A DNA stretch of 64,000 nucleotides, taken from NCBI GenBank assembly GCA_016758965.1, contig JAEPRB010000018.1, positions 62,001 to 126,000 on the forward strand, written 5' to 3'. A model generated the notes under the pieces. The model ran no database searches and had not been told where the DNA came from. It was given only the letters and a program-made list of their open reading frames with translations. A program made the translations under genes and the position numbers. Positions 1 through 11,639 of the stretch are shown here, in pieces; positions within the stretch are counted from its first letter, which is position 1; the number at the start of each line of letters is the position of its first letter. Source of the stretch: Circinella minor. Lineage: Eukaryota > Mucoromycota > Mucoromycetes > Mucorales > Lichtheimiaceae.

Positions 1-575
1 ATTACCTATTCTATCAAAAGAAATGAATATCCATTCTAGTTATTTGGAAGCTTTACTTCAGAGAATAAGTCCTTGGACTTATTCTTATAATTATAATCGT
101 TATTCATAATTTATCAAAAAAAAACGAACTCCTCCCCCCCCCGCCCTTCTTTCTTCTTTTTATATATATATATCAACCAAAAATCAAAACAAATATGACT
201 TTTTTTTCTCCTCCCCATTTATTCCCACACCCTCACAATGTAATTGCTTGTATACTTCTCTTCCCCACCCCCACCCCAATCACATTATCTTTCGTTATAA
301 TTACAAACTATTTTTCTAATTCTATTTTTAGTTAGTTATTTCATTATCACATCATAAAAGTGTAATAAAAAACATTTTCTGCATAAAATTTTTTCCCCAG
401 TTCCCACAATAAAAAAAAAACTTTTTTATAAAACGATCTTGAAAACCTCCCTCCCCCCTCCCGGCCTCAAAAATATAACCTCCTCTCCCTCCTTTTTTTA
501 TTTTTTTTTATTTTATCATTATTCACATTGACGCGTCTTTTATTTTCTGCTAGAATAGCAATCAACGTCATTAAC
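1..575. other. Non-coding 5' flank of RNase H1
   Basis: No open frame of note. The stretch is AT-rich and carries several pyrimidine or C-only tracts (about 137-145, 449-470), ending in a T-rich run just before the RNase H1 start. It is probably promoter and 5' UTR; no specific site can be named. Confidence 0.5.
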
Positions 576-1391
576 ATGCCAAAACAAGTTATCAGTCGAA
601 GTTTTTATGCTGTACGACGTGGCCATCAACATGGCATTTATAAAACTTGGGCAGAATGTAAACAACAAGTGGATGGTTATTCTAGTCCTCATTTTCGAAA
701 ATTTGCTACTTTTGAAGAAGCTCAAGAATTCATGAATGATGGCAAAGTCAAATTAATGGATGGAAAGATAAAATATGAACGATCTAAAGGATCTGCCATG
801 GCGAGTAGTAGTAGTAGTAATAGTAGTAATAATAGTAATAATAATAGTAATACAGGTACAACAACAACAACAACAACAACACCCACTACGACAATAAAAA
901 ATAAAGATACTGAAATAAAAGCAGACGAAATTGTATATACGGATGGTGCAGCTTCAAAAAATGGACAAAAAGGAGCCAAAGGTGGATATGGTGTATTTTG
1001 GGGTATTCATGATACAAGAAATGAAGGAGGACCTTTAGAAGGAGAAAAACAAACCAATCAACGAGGTGAATTAACAGCTGTTTTACGTGCTTTGGAACAA
1101 AGTAAAAAAGGAACCAAGTCATTAGAAATAAGAACGGATTCACAATATACAATTAATTGTATTGATAATTGGAGTATTAAATGGCTCAAGAATGGTTGGA
1201 AAAGTTCTAATGGTAAACAAGTCGATAATCGTGATCTTGTTGAAAAAATATTAAATTTGAAAAAGGCAAGACCAGGAAAAGTTTTTTTAACTTATGTTGC
1301 TGGACATAGTGGTAATTTTGGTAATGATAATGCCGATCGATTAGCAGTAGAAGGTGCAAAACAAGGAAGAATTGTAAAAGATGTAATATAA
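576..1391 (+). CDS. RNH1: Ribonuclease H1 with N-terminal hybrid-binding domain
   Basis: Cleaves the RNA strand of RNA-DNA hybrids (R-loops, primer remnants) in nucleus or mitochondria. Single exon, 271 aa. Residues about 6-48 form the hybrid-binding (caulimovirus-viroplasmin-like) domain, with the pattern FYAVRRGHQHGIY then a W and FATFEEAQEFM. A linker of Ser, Asn and Thr repeats (about 70-105) follows. The catalytic domain shows all four acidic residues in order: D in YTDGAA, E in QRGELTAV, D in RTDSQYT, and D in GNDNADRLA. The last motif is preceded by YVAGHSGN, the usual catalytic-loop histidine. I chose the ATG at 576; a frame-matched TTG 16 codons upstream would add a short basic leader without a clear targeting signal. 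Fungal RNase H1 proteins are typically of about this size. Identification is secure; subcellular location is open. Confidence 0.93.
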   Translation: MPKQVISRSFYAVRRGHQHGIYKTWAECKQQVDGYSSPHFRKFATFEEAQEFMNDGKVKLMDGKIKYERSKGSAMASSSSSNSSNNSNNNSNTGTTTTTTTTPTTTIKNKDTEIKADEIVYTDGAASKNGQKGAKGGYGVFWGIHDTRNEGGPLEGEKQTNQRGELTAVLRALEQSKKGTKSLEIRTDSQYTINCIDNWSIKWLKNGWKSSNGKQVDNRDLVEKILNLKKARPGKVFLTYVAGHSGNFGNDNADRLAVEGAKQGRIVKDVI

Positions 1392-2883
1392 TTTGTTTTT
1401 AATACTTTTCTGTTTAAAAAATCAATCTTCCAGGGGTAAATATGGGTGTGTAGTTAATGCAGTGACACCAAACGAGAGAGGGGGGGGTTACAATTTCCTA
1501 GAGAATATTAGAATCACTTATGATGTTGATTATTAACTTGATACATATCAAAAAGAACCTTTGAAGGTATCTATTGTAAAAGGTACCTATAAATTGTTAA
1601 GATTAAATAACCTCTTTTTTTTTTTTTTCCTTTCCCCCCCCATTATTATTTTATATTCGGTTAAAATAGTTTAAAAAACCAGGGATGATCTTGGTAAGGT
1701 TTGTATTAAGCTTTTTTTGACGATCTTTTTACCATGCTTTTTTAGTACGTAATCATGAGTTATATATATATTATAAAAAAACATAAGTTGACATGGGAAA
1801 AAAAATAATCATATTTTTGTGTCCATATGGTTTTTTTTTTTTTTGATCATCTAAAAAAAAACCAATCTATTTGCTTCCTTTTTATCTGTTGTGTATCCCT
1901 CGCGTCTGAGAGCATTGAGATTTTAGAATAACGTGTGCTGCATGGTGGAAAAGTCAACCACGTTTTTATTTAATGTTCATGCGATAAAAAAAAAAGAAAA
2001 AAAAAATTGAGTATTATAAAAGATTGATTGTGCTACTAAAACACAATAAACCTTGTTCTTTATGTGTGTGTTTAAGCCCTTTCCCCCCATTTAAGGTAAA
2101 TCATAGCACACATCTTTTTACCAAGGACAAAAAAAAGTGACATTTTTTACAACAGTTTTGTTTTTTTTATTTAGTGCGAATAGATCACCTTATTATTCCC
2201 TTTTTTTTTAAAAAAAAAAAAATTAAAATATATAGATATATATAAAAAACCATCCTACTTTTTTTTTTTTTTAGATAGTTAAAAAAATAGAGAAGTGGTA
2301 GCATTTACGTATTAAAAGGAAAATCAAAATCCGTGCTACAAATAATAAAGGTTACACACTTGGTCCCAGTCATCTTTTCGGTGTAATCTAGACTTCCCTT
2401 ATATAATTTTTTTTTTTTTTGAATGAATTATTATGAAGAAGAAAAACGTCAATTATGAATTTGGGGGGGGGAGAGAGAGAGAAATAGTTTATATATAAAT
2501 AAGTTTTCCCAAAAAAAAAAAAATGGTTTCATAATATATAAACTAAATTTCAAACAATAAAGATTCATAATTCGAGCGGGATGAAAAAGAAAGAAAGAGA
2601 AGAGAGGGGGGGGGTTGAACAAATAAAAGAAGATGATGGACCGAAAAAAAAAAAGGGGGTGTGAAAAATAAATATTTTTAAGTAAAAAAAATTGTGTGTG
2701 ACCAAAAATCTAACTTATATGTATAACGCACTTTTAAAAAAAAACTTTGCCTCTCTTCTCTCTCTCTTCTTCTCTCACTCTTTTTCTCCGTTTTTTTTTT
2801 TTAAAAAAAAAGAAAAACGACAATTTAACACCAACAACAACAGAAAAAAAAAACACATAGTATTATTATAATACGCTGCGTGG
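1392..2883. other. Intergenic, nothing recognisable
   Basis: About 1.5 kb of A/T homopolymers with G-only runs near 1479-1486, 2462-2470 and 2606-2613 and a purine tract at 2470-2482. I see no gene, RNA or mobile-element signature. Confidence 0.5.
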
Positions 2884-4680
2884 ATGTACTTTCATTCATC
2901 CAGCTATCGCCACGAGCAATACGCAGCTTTTCGTTCGGCAGCTCGATCAGTTGATGCAAATAAAAAAAATGATAGTAAAAAAAAACGATCTTCTTTATCA
3001 TCCAATACATCAGGTGCTGATAGTGGATATACATCATCAACATCATCATCACCGAATGGAACACAACCATCACCTATTAGTTTAAGAGCTGCAGCTGAAG
3101 AAACAATAACAACAACAACAACAACTGCAACTGCAACACATAGTCAACAACAACAACAACAACCTTTGTCACCTTCATCACTCAATCATATAGATAATAA
3201 TACCAATAATAATATAACTATAGATAATAGTAGAGAAGGAGGAAATTCAACACCTACAAAAAAACCAAAGAAAAAATCAAGTCGTACAAAAAATCAATTA
3301 CAACAACAACAAAGACAACCTGATCTTGTTTATTCATGTCCAAGACCTTTAGCTTTTCCATTTCATAATGATGCTCATTTTTTACCTGTGGCAGAAGCAG
3401 ATCCAAGAGACGTGGCTCGCGTAGCACCACCGAATTCATCCTCATCCAGGAGACAATCTGCAGCATCCAGTAAAGCATCCTCACTTGCTTCAAATAGTCA
3501 ATTTGATCAGCATAGTGCATATCGATATCATAGGTCTCTGCGTTCTAAAAGTTCTTCCATTCATTCAAATACACGACCCTCAACAGACGATTTTACTGAT
3601 ACCGAAACCCTTCGTAGTCAACGTACCACTTCTTCATCTATTATTAGTTCAATGCATCGTGGTACAGTACGTTCATTACGATCGTTGTTCCAAATACCCA
3701 CTCCACATCATCCTCCTCCTCCTCCTTCTTCTTCTTCTCCTATGCCACCTCCCGTTTCATCTACTACTTTTCAACAAGAAAGAACATCTTCTGTTGCTTC
3801 ATCCAGACCACCTTCTGCTGAAATTAAAAGAGGAACGGTTCGATCGATTCGTGAAATATTTAGTTCATCACCCCAATTAGATGCTACAACATCCAATAAT
3901 TTAGCTATTGCTGAACGAAATGCTCAAGTGAATAGTAAAACGTCACGTATATTAGGTCGATTATCACCTATTCATCGTAATACTAAAAAACAACAACAAC
4001 AACAACAACAACAATCACAACCACAACGACCTGAACCAGTAAAAAGTAGGTCACGTGCTTCCTCTGTTGTTTCAAACGCTACAACGTTGTGTAATAAACC
4101 TTTACCCAAGGAACCTCATAAAAAAGACCTTATTGATAATACTTCTACAATGGATCAATTGTTGGCCAATGCACCTACAGTACCATCCAAACCACCTTCA
4201 TCATCTGCTTTTGCAAATTTTAAACGAATGTTTACTCGAGAAAAGAAAAAATCACCTTTATCATTTTCATCATCATCATTATCATCATCACCACAACAAC
4301 AACAAGAATCATCAGCATTATCATCACCACCTCCATTAAAGTCATCCACCACTTCATCTACACTTGTTCCACCTAGTATCGAATCCACTACACCAGCATT
4401 ATCAATACCATCACAACCACGACCACCACGTAGATCGTTATTGGCCACTTGGTTACGTCCTGATCCATCACCTAAAAAGAATAGATCAACCACAACAACG
4501 ACTACAACTCAACCATCCAATACTACTACAACAACAACAGAATCTTCTTCTAATAATGATAATACTAAAAAGACAGTAAAAGAACAAGAACAAGAACCTC
4601 CCACTGTTGTAGGTCGATTATGGAAAAGTTTTAAACGTATGGTTATTGGTAAAAAGTCATCTCGTGTTGGTGTTTTATAA
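2884..4680 (+). CDS. Unrecognised Ser/Thr/Gln-rich basic protein with repeated short motifs
   Basis: A 598-aa single-exon frame starting with ATG; I do not recognise a family. The composition is dominated by Ser, Thr, Pro, Gln and Lys, with poly-Gln at about 84-89 and 368-375, so most of it is probably disordered. Against this background some ordered motifs repeat: HRGTVRSLRSLF (about residue 258) recurs as KRGTVRSIREIF (about 315), and a basic phenylalanine motif FKRMFTREKKK (about 442) recurs as SFKRMVIGKKSS near the C-terminus. A further motif RRSLLATWLRPDPSPKK sits at about 519. These look like docking sites for a protein or membrane partner, perhaps in a polarity, cortex or cytoskeleton role, but that is inference. 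No signal peptide or membrane segment is seen. The long open frame, much longer than chance in this AT-rich DNA, supports a real gene. Confidence 0.7.
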   Translation: MYFHSSSYRHEQYAAFRSAARSVDANKKNDSKKKRSSLSSNTSGADSGYTSSTSSSPNGTQPSPISLRAAAEETITTTTTTATATHSQQQQQQPLSPSSLNHIDNNTNNNITIDNSREGGNSTPTKKPKKKSSRTKNQLQQQQRQPDLVYSCPRPLAFPFHNDAHFLPVAEADPRDVARVAPPNSSSSRRQSAASSKASSLASNSQFDQHSAYRYHRSLRSKSSSIHSNTRPSTDDFTDTETLRSQRTTSSSIISSMHRGTVRSLRSLFQIPTPHHPPPPPSSSSPMPPPVSSTTFQQERTSSVASSRPPSAEIKRGTVRSIREIFSSSPQLDATTSNNLAIAERNAQVNSKTSRILGRLSPIHRNTKKQQQQQQQQSQPQRPEPVKSRSRASSVVSNATTLCNKPLPKEPHKKDLIDNTSTMDQLLANAPTVPSKPPSSSAFANFKRMFTREKKKSPLSFSSSSLSSSPQQQQESSALSSPPPLKSSTTSSTLVPPSIESTTPALSIPSQPRPPRRSLLATWLRPDPSPKKNRSTTTTTTTQPSNTTTTTTESSSNNDNTKKTVKEQEQEPPTVVGRLWKSFKRMVIGKKSSRVGVL

Positions 4681-5660
4681 ATTAATTTTTCTTTTTTTTT
4701 TTTTTGTATTAATAATAAATCTATGCAAACTTCCCTCCTCCCCCCCCCTCCCTCTTTAAAACAAAGAAAAAAAAAAAAAGAAGATAAATGGTTTTAACTA
4801 TTCTATCTTTTTTTTTTTTTTTGTGTATAACCTAATAATTTATAATAATTTTAAGCCTTTATAATTTTTTGTATTAACAACTCTATATCTCCTTTCCTTC
4901 TATGCCTCCCCACCCCCCCTTCTCTCTCTCTCTCTCTCTCTCTCCTCTTCACACACATATCCTCTCTCTTTTCTTTTTTTTTTATAATCAACTTCTTTTC
5001 TTATGTTAGTAATTCAAACATTCAATCTCCCTCCCTCTCTCTTTTTTTTTTTATATAAGCAAAAAAAAAAAAAAAAAAAGATTATTAATAATATATTTAT
5101 ATACCTTTTTCCTTTATTTTTATTTTTATTTTTTTTTTTGTTATAACTAATTATTATTCTTGTTATTATTTCATTGAAAATGACATATCAAGTGATTCAT
5201 TAAATTAAAATCATGGGCAACTAATCTGTAAAAATATGGGACAAATATCTACTCTCTTACTTGGGGGGGGGATACAATTAAAATGAATGAATGAAATGTC
5301 ATGAATGTCCAATATGGACATGATTTGGAACACGTGCTTTTTTTTTTAGATATTAATGCAAATAACTCTCAAGAGAATAATGTCAAAGTTACTCATATCT
5401 TTTTTTTCAACGAATGAGGGTGTGTGTGTGTGTGTGTGTGGAGAATAATGAATCGAATTAAGCTCCCCCAATAGATTATGAAATGATTACAAATTCAATG
5501 ATCGGTATTTCTTTTGACCGAAGGGTTTTTTTTTTTTTTTTTGCATTAAAGAAAAAAAAAAAAAAGCATATAAATAGAAAGAGTTTTTTTTTTTAAAATT
5601 CTCCAACAAATACTTTATAAATTTACACAAAAATACAAACAAAACAAAAAAAAAAAAAAG
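4681..5660. other. Intergenic with CT and GT microsatellites
   Basis: Roughly 1 kb of low-complexity DNA: a (CT)n run at about 4919-4944, poly(A) at about 5060-5078 and a (GT)n run at about 5419-5439. It holds the 3' flank of the Ser-rich gene and the promoter of the reductase gene. No further gene is seen. Confidence 0.5.
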
Positions 5661-6709
5661 ATGAACAGTGAAACACCTCAAGTAGCATATATTGGTATTG
5701 GTGCTATCGGTTATGAAATTGCTCAAAATATTCATAAACACCTTATTTCAACCACTGGCAAACCGTTATTGATTCATAATCGGACATTGACAAGAGCGGA
5801 AGCACTCAAGAAACGCGTTCCTGATATTCAAATAGCTGAAACATTAATTCAAGTAGCAGAACAAGCAAATATTATTTTTACATGTTTATTAAATGATACA
5901 GCTGTCACTCAAGTAATAGACACTCTTTTATCACATGGTTTAAAACCAGGTACCATCATTATTGATCAATCGACTATTGCTCCAGCAATGACGCAACAAT
6001 TAGTTGAAAAAATTCAACATCATAATGATTGTCATTTCGTGGCATGTCCTATTATGGGTCCACCAGCCAAAGCAAGAGCCGCTGCCCTCATTATTTTAGC
6101 TGCAGGAGATGCCAACATATTAGAAAAAAAAGTATTACCTATTTTAATTCCTGCGACGGGTCCTAAAGCCATTCGTTTAGGGAATGAACCCAAAAAAGCT
6201 TTACAAATGAAATTAACGGGTAATTATTTTATTACGTCGCTTGTTGAAATGGTAGCAGAAGGAACCACATTAGCAGAAGCTTCAGGTGTTGGACAAGAAA
6301 AAGTACAAGAATTAATGGATGCTTTATTTCCTGGATCTGTCATACCCGCTTATACGAATCGTATGGTTCAAAATACATTTTTTAATGAATTTCATTTTCC
6401 TTTGACAAGTGCAAAAAAGGATGCTACGCATATTTTAAATATGGCGAATGAATATAATGTAAAATTACCTGTCACTGAAATTTTTATGGATCATTTAAAT
6501 ACTGTTGTTAATGATCTTGGTGATTATGATATTACAGGTGTTGTTGCTCGTAAGTTAGTTGGTTTTTTTTTGTTTTTTTTTTTGTTTGGATGGTGGTTGA
6601 AATAGAAAATGGTATTCATCATTTATACGTATGTTATTATTATATAGAAACGCGAAGAGAAGCAGGATTGAACCCAGATGGTAGTACTCGACCTGTTCCT
6701 GAAAAATAA
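5661..6709 (+). CDS. 3-hydroxyisobutyrate dehydrogenase-like NAD(P) reductase
   Basis: Member of the beta-hydroxyacid dehydrogenase family (3-hydroxyisobutyrate, tartronate semialdehyde, GLYR1-like enzymes), which oxidise beta-hydroxy acids with NAD(P). Two exons, 5661-6549 and 6648-6709, with a 98-bp GT-AG intron; the join keeps frame and gives 316 aa ending in RPVPEK. The N-terminal Rossmann motif reads AYIGIGAIG (residues about 9-17). The substrate loop is DQSTIAPAMT (about 108) and the catalytic lysine lies in ALQMKLTGNYF (about 182), followed by the expected asparagine. Length fits the family (about 290-320 aa). No clear mitochondrial presequence is visible, so a role in valine breakdown is not assured; many fungal homologues act on other short hydroxy acids or aldehydes. 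Without splicing the frame would end in an artificial Phe/Leu tail at 6605. Confidence 0.85.
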
Positions 6710-7700
6710 TTACTGTAAAAAAAAGATTAGTTATATTATAAACAAAACAATTTACAATAATAAAATGTGTGATCTTTTTTATATACTTTTTATTATTTAC
6801 TATGAATAATGTTTTATTGTTATAATAATATACTTTTTTAAGAGACTCTTTTTTTGTAATTTTTTCAATCAATAAATTGATCAATACGTATATCAGTTTA
6901 GTAGCGTGTATGACGTTTGTTTAATATCTATCAATTCATTTATCTTTGAGCTTTATTCTCACTCTGCATTTAATAAGTAAACATTACTCTCAAACCCCAT
7001 CGCAATAAATATCAAGGGTCATTTAGGGTGAAGTTGACATTGGTAAACAAGAAGATTTTATAATCCCTTGCTTGCATTAATGATTGCGGATTGTCATTAA
7101 AGACGTTTTTATTGCGCTGGTCAACTAAAGTGAAAGAAACGGTACGTACCACAAATACAACCTAACGCTATCATTTCTATACTCGTTCAACTTTTGTTTG
7201 ACATGCGTTATTGTGGGTTGATATGATGGAATGCAATCTGAAGGTACGACAGAGCACAAAACAAAAACCAAATCACTACTTTGTGTCATCACAATAAAGC
7301 TTGCTATCTTATTAAGGAGTACAGCCACCCTATTCTATCTTTCCAAGCTAAATGGTAAGATTCATTAAAAAGAGAGAATGGGAGACGAATATTTAACCAT
7401 AGATTTGTTTTATTCATTATTTAGGATTTTATCTGGTTTTCTTTGTGATGCAAGCACTTGGCCAGCCATGTTTATATGGAAATCGACTGAATTAATATTC
7501 CAAACTCGTTAGCAACACTTTAAAAATACTGGAGATCATAAGGGGTTCACTTCTCATCCCTGATAGACCTACAGGGTTATCATAAAATTTTCAAGGCACT
7601 TATCTTTATATTACATACATACTAGAAATAATTCCATTATGATAAACGGTTCATATAAATAGACCAACTCGTACATAGAATAATAAATTATTTATTTATT
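6710..7700 (-). pseudogene. Decayed coding scraps, unrecognised
   Basis: No intact gene. On the minus strand, at about 7330-6960, pieces with protein-like composition appear in shifting frames, for example a stretch containing THVKQKLNEYRNDSVRLYL and, further on, LMQARDYKIFLFTNVNF. Stops and frame changes separate them. They may belong with the scraps at 8.2-8.9 kb as one dead gene or mobile-element protein. I cannot name the family. Confidence 0.25.
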
Positions 7701-8214
7701 TTTTGAGAATAAATCCTGTGTTTAAAAAAAAACTCATCGTTTATTTTTATTGTTGATTTAAATAATTTATTCTATATCGTACACCTCAAATACTCCATTT
7801 TATTACGTCCAAGAAGCTGAGTAAGCTACACCACATGTTACTTTTATCTTTTGAAGCTGCTGTGTTCATGACCATAACTCAGAGAGTGTGCCATGAAATA
7901 TGTCTAAAAACCTTTTGTGAAAATAATCACCACTACGTAACATTTTCTTTATATTCAATAACTACTACACTACTCTACATCTACACTTATGTCATCCACC
8001 CCTCGTCAAAATAAATGTTTGAAGTTTGGTAAAAAAAAAAATAAAAATAAAAAAAATTACTGCTTCTCTCTTCTTGCTCTACATATCCCTATATTCTCAT
8101 ATTCTTTTTCCCATCTAACCAAATTTCATTTCATCCCTCAGCGATATGAAATGTTTAATTGATTAATATATATATTGTTTATTACGCAACTACAAAAAAC
8201 AAATATGAGTTTAC

Positions 8215-8880
8215 TTTTTGTTGATTACACGGTCAAATAAGAAAAGTCATTTCAATTTGCAATACGCAGCAAAGACTTTTAAACTATTTTGACCTTTCTA
8301 TTCATGCAATCATCGAACTTGACAGTGTAGAATATTTGCAAAACCTTGGTAAGATCGTCAATATTAAGAATCTGATTATTGGAAACCATTTTAAATTCTC
8401 GCTGTCAAGGTCTGCTCTTCTCCTCTTCTTCAGAAGCTGTTTGCTTTTACAAATGGGCCAAAATTACCCGCCTCCCTATTGGATTCAGTTCCGGTGAATA
8501 GTGAAGTACACCACCTACATCATTCTTTACAATCTGATCTGTTGATTCGTTTTGATCTTATTGCTCAGCTTAATATTGGAAACTGTTCGTGGTTTGATCT
8601 TTGTCTCGTACACCGAAAAAAAAAGACCTTCTCTTTTTTCAACATCCTTGTAATATTGATAGGATTTACGGTTCGGTATTATGAGTTCACTCACTGCCCT
8701 TTCATCTGATTCAGTTCCATAAGAACCATTCGTTCTTTCAAGGAGGGGTATCAAATCCATAATTTGTTGTGATTACTTCCAGATGACTGTCAGCTTCTAT
8801 CATATTGATGTCTTTTCCACCCTATTTTCTCAATCCGTCTTCATGAAAAATGAAAAAACGGTTATTTTGAGTATCAAGTA
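8215..8880 (-). pseudogene. Decayed gene block, family unknown
   Basis: On the minus strand, from about 8760 downward, a clean frame contains DLIPLLERTNGSYGTESDER and later SVYETKIKPRTVSNIKLSNK. It stops, then the sense continues in another frame with NDVGGVLHYSPELNPIGRR and, below 8400, with NQILNIDDLTKVLQIFYTV. The frame changes and stop codons show it is broken. The composition is protein-like rather than random for this AT-rich DNA, but I cannot assign it to a family. It is either a lineage-specific gene or mobile-element cargo. Confidence 0.35.
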
Positions 8881-9140
8881 CCGTAACAGAAAAATGGTAT
8901 AGAAGATGCTATAAGGTCCACAACATAAAGTCACTGTTTTCACTTGATGCAAACTGTTACACAGTATGCGCAAAATATTTCCCTAAAAGAGTATATAGTT
9001 TTCATTTTGGAATCCATGAAGCGAGTTGCTGAGATATAAACATGCATTATATAAAGAAACTTAAAAAAGTTAAAAAAAAAAAAAGTTCTTTCTTTTTCTT
9101 TTTCACACATTCTTTTTTATTTTCTCAAAGGAAAAAAAAC

Positions 9141-10188
9141 ATGGCTCTTAACAACCTTAAAATCGTTTACTTTAATATTGGAAGTATGTGTTAGTATAAA
9201 AAATAAATATTACGCGTTTATTCACCATCCTTTTTTATTTTTTTAGCCATTGGTCGCGCTGAATCTATCAGATTATTACTTGAAGATGCTGGTATTGAGT
9301 ATCAATATGAAAGTATTGAACGTACAGAATGGATACCATTCAAAGAAAAATTGATTTCTGAAGGTCATCCAGCGGGTTGTCTTCCTTATATTGTACTTGA
9401 TGATAAAATGTATTTTGGTAGTACTCCTATTTTACGTTTCTTGTGTAAGAAACTTGGTATGTGTCTATATTTACATTTATATTTTGTTTTTGTTATGATT
9501 CATATTGGCGTTTGTTTTTATTTATTCTTATTCTAAATTATTATTATTATTATTAGGACAATATAAAGGTAGTAACGATGATGAAGAACAATTTGTTGAC
9601 GCTTGTGCTGATTTTGCTGATGATTTTTGGAATTCATATCTTAAGCTCCTGTGGAACCCAGTAAGTATATATATATATATATATACGTACTATATATCAT
9701 TATAAAGTTTATCTTTTGGCATCCAATTCTCACACACTTTAAAAACTTTTTTTTTTTATATATATTTTACTTAAGACTGATGTAGCTCTCAAGGAAGATT
9801 ACGAAAAGAATGATGGTATTAAACATCTTAGTCGTATGGAGCGTTTTTATGGTACTAATGAAGGTCCATATGTTTTGGGAACTGAAGTAAGTTTTTTAAT
9901 TCTATTATTATACTATGAGAGTAACTAAAAAAAAAAAAATCATTTTTCTTTATTTAGATTTCATATGCAGATTTCATGGTTTACCATGCACTCGATGATC
10001 AAAAACGTACTCAAAATCTTAAAGTGAGTTTTTTGTTATATGGATGAGAGTTCATTGAAATTAGGGTCACTGAAAATTTCTATTTTTATATATAGAATTA
10101 TCCCAACCTTGCCAAGTTCATTGAAACCTTTTCTGTTAGACCAAACATTGCTAAATATTTAACTATTGCTCCTCCAAAGATTGAATAA
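9141..10188 (+). CDS. Glutathione S-transferase (sigma/alpha-like)
   Basis: Conjugates glutathione to electrophiles, or acts as a prostaglandin-synthase-type cytosolic GST. Six exons: 9141-9183, 9247-9456, 9557-9660, 9776-9886, 9958-10023 and 10096-10188. All joins keep frame and give 208 aa, the usual size. The N-terminal thioredoxin-like domain starts LKIVYFNIGTIGRAESIRLL; the tyrosine in VYFN is the expected catalytic residue of this class. The cis-proline region reads GCLPYIVLDD, and FGSTPILRFLCKKLG carries the glutathione gamma-glutamyl contact (normally a Gln/Glu-Ser pair; here Ser-Thr, a small departure). The C-terminal all-alpha domain runs to PPKIE, with YADFMVYHALDD as the usual conserved aspartate segment. 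Compact introns and a T-rich leader sit just upstream of the ATG. Confidence 0.9.
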
Positions 10189-10501
10189 AATAACAGATAT
10201 TTAATAATTATTATAATATAAAAAAAAAAAGAAAAATGATATATATTATGAATTGAGGGATGAGTGAATATGTATAAAAGTGTGAATAATGTGTGTGTGT
10301 GTGTGTGTGTGTGTACGTAAAGAAAAAGAAAAAGATGATTTTAATGCTATACAAGGGAATTTTCCTAATCCAAAAATATTTGTATAAAATAATAAATACT
10401 AATAATATGTCAACAAAAGGGTGTGTTTTTCTACAAAGATTGGAACTGGAATCGACAACCAAAAGTGGAATCATTTTTAAATATATATTTTTATTTTTTA
10501 T
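10189..10501. other. Convergent 3' spacer with GT microsatellite
   Basis: The 313-bp spacer between the converging GST gene and a small minus-strand gene. It contains a (GT)n run at about 10291-10314 and otherwise A/T-rich 3' UTR-type sequence. Confidence 0.5.
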
Positions 10502-10799
10502 TTATTGTTGTTGTTGCTGTTGTTTTTGTTGAGAATAACGTAATGGTTCTTGACCTTTTATATGAAAAACAATGTTGTCAGTATTAAAAAAAACACACAC
10601 ACACAACCTCTCTTTCCCCTCTTTTTTCTCATTTACCTGGCTGTGATTTAATACATTGCCAAAAAATACCAAATGGTTTAGAAACATCCATTGGCCAAGT
10701 AGATAATCCTTCAAGAACGTCTTCTAAATGAGCATTACAACGATGAGGTTGTGCTTGTGAATCAGAAGAACCAGTGCTATGTTTATTAAATTCTGGCAT
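10502..10799 (-). CDS. Small two-exon protein, 71 aa, unknown
   Basis: Two exons on the minus strand, 10637-10799 and 10502-10554, joined across an 82-bp GT-AG intron in frame. The product starts MPEFNKHSTGSSDS and has a compact conserved-looking core: HRCNAHLEDVLEGLSTWP then DVSKPFGIFWQCIKSQPG, ending in a short poly-Gln tail. Two cysteines and several tryptophans suggest a small folded domain, possibly of a metal- or mitochondrion-related protein, but I do not recognise the family and give no function. It converges on the GST gene. The clean splice and the coding-like core argue that it is real. Confidence 0.55.
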
Positions 10800-11639
10800 A
10801 TGTTAATTTATTCCTTTTTTCTAAAGAAAACTAAAGGAAAAACTATTTTGTTTTTTTTTTTTTCCTGTCAATTTTTAAAAACTACCGGAGATCGGAATTC
10901 GAGGTTGCTATGGTTTTTTTTTTTTTTTTTTTTACCAAGCAAATCATTGGATAACAGAAATAGAATACAGCATAATACTATCATTAAATAACTTACATTT
11001 GTCTCGATGAACTTATTTATTCGTCTATTAGAAAATCCATATTGAATCATCACATAGCTCAAAAAGTCTTTGAGTGGCAAGTATCCGATTTTTTTTTCAG
11101 GCACCAATTGAAATCATCAATTGAAGCTCAGATATTGCTTCTCTCAGGCTCACTATATTTGGTACGTATTGCTAAAATAATAAAGTAGATCCATTACTTC
11201 TCTTTATTTTTCCTTTAACAACAACTTACATCGTGTCATATGAAAATGTTTCTGGAGACTATATTATGAAAATCTCGGTACAAATTTTTTTTTAGACTAA
11301 AATCTTTTCCACCACTCCTTCCCCTCCCCCTCAATTCACTTTATCCATTTACCATTCTCAAACAATAATACCATCATCTTCTGTACCTTCCTTCTCTCCT
11401 TTCAATTCTACGACCTTTTTTTTTTTTTTGTTATTAGATATTCAACATTGTTTATATCCAAACAAATATTAGGCAAGACGCAACAATTGTGAATTATTAT
11501 CATCATTCATTCAATGTTGATCACGTTAGAGATATATTCACAAAATACACCCCAATGAGTGATGAAGACCTCAAAAGACATATTCAATAATAGTATGACG
11601 TGATGCATCTTGTTGCGTTGGTTTTTTTTTTTGTTATAG
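10800..11639. other. Intergenic, nothing recognisable
   Basis: About 840 bp of AT-rich sequence with poly(T) at about 10915-10933 and a C-rich patch near 11325. It probably includes the promoter of the small minus-strand gene. No other feature is seen. Confidence 0.45.

Noticed and set aside
528..575. Upstream TTG start for RNase H1
   Set aside because: The 16-codon extension has no convincing targeting pattern, and the ATG at 576 begins directly at the conserved domain.
722..979. Minus-strand hydrophobic frame with poly-Val and poly-Leu
   Set aside because: Antisense of the Ser/Asn/Thr linker of RNase H1.
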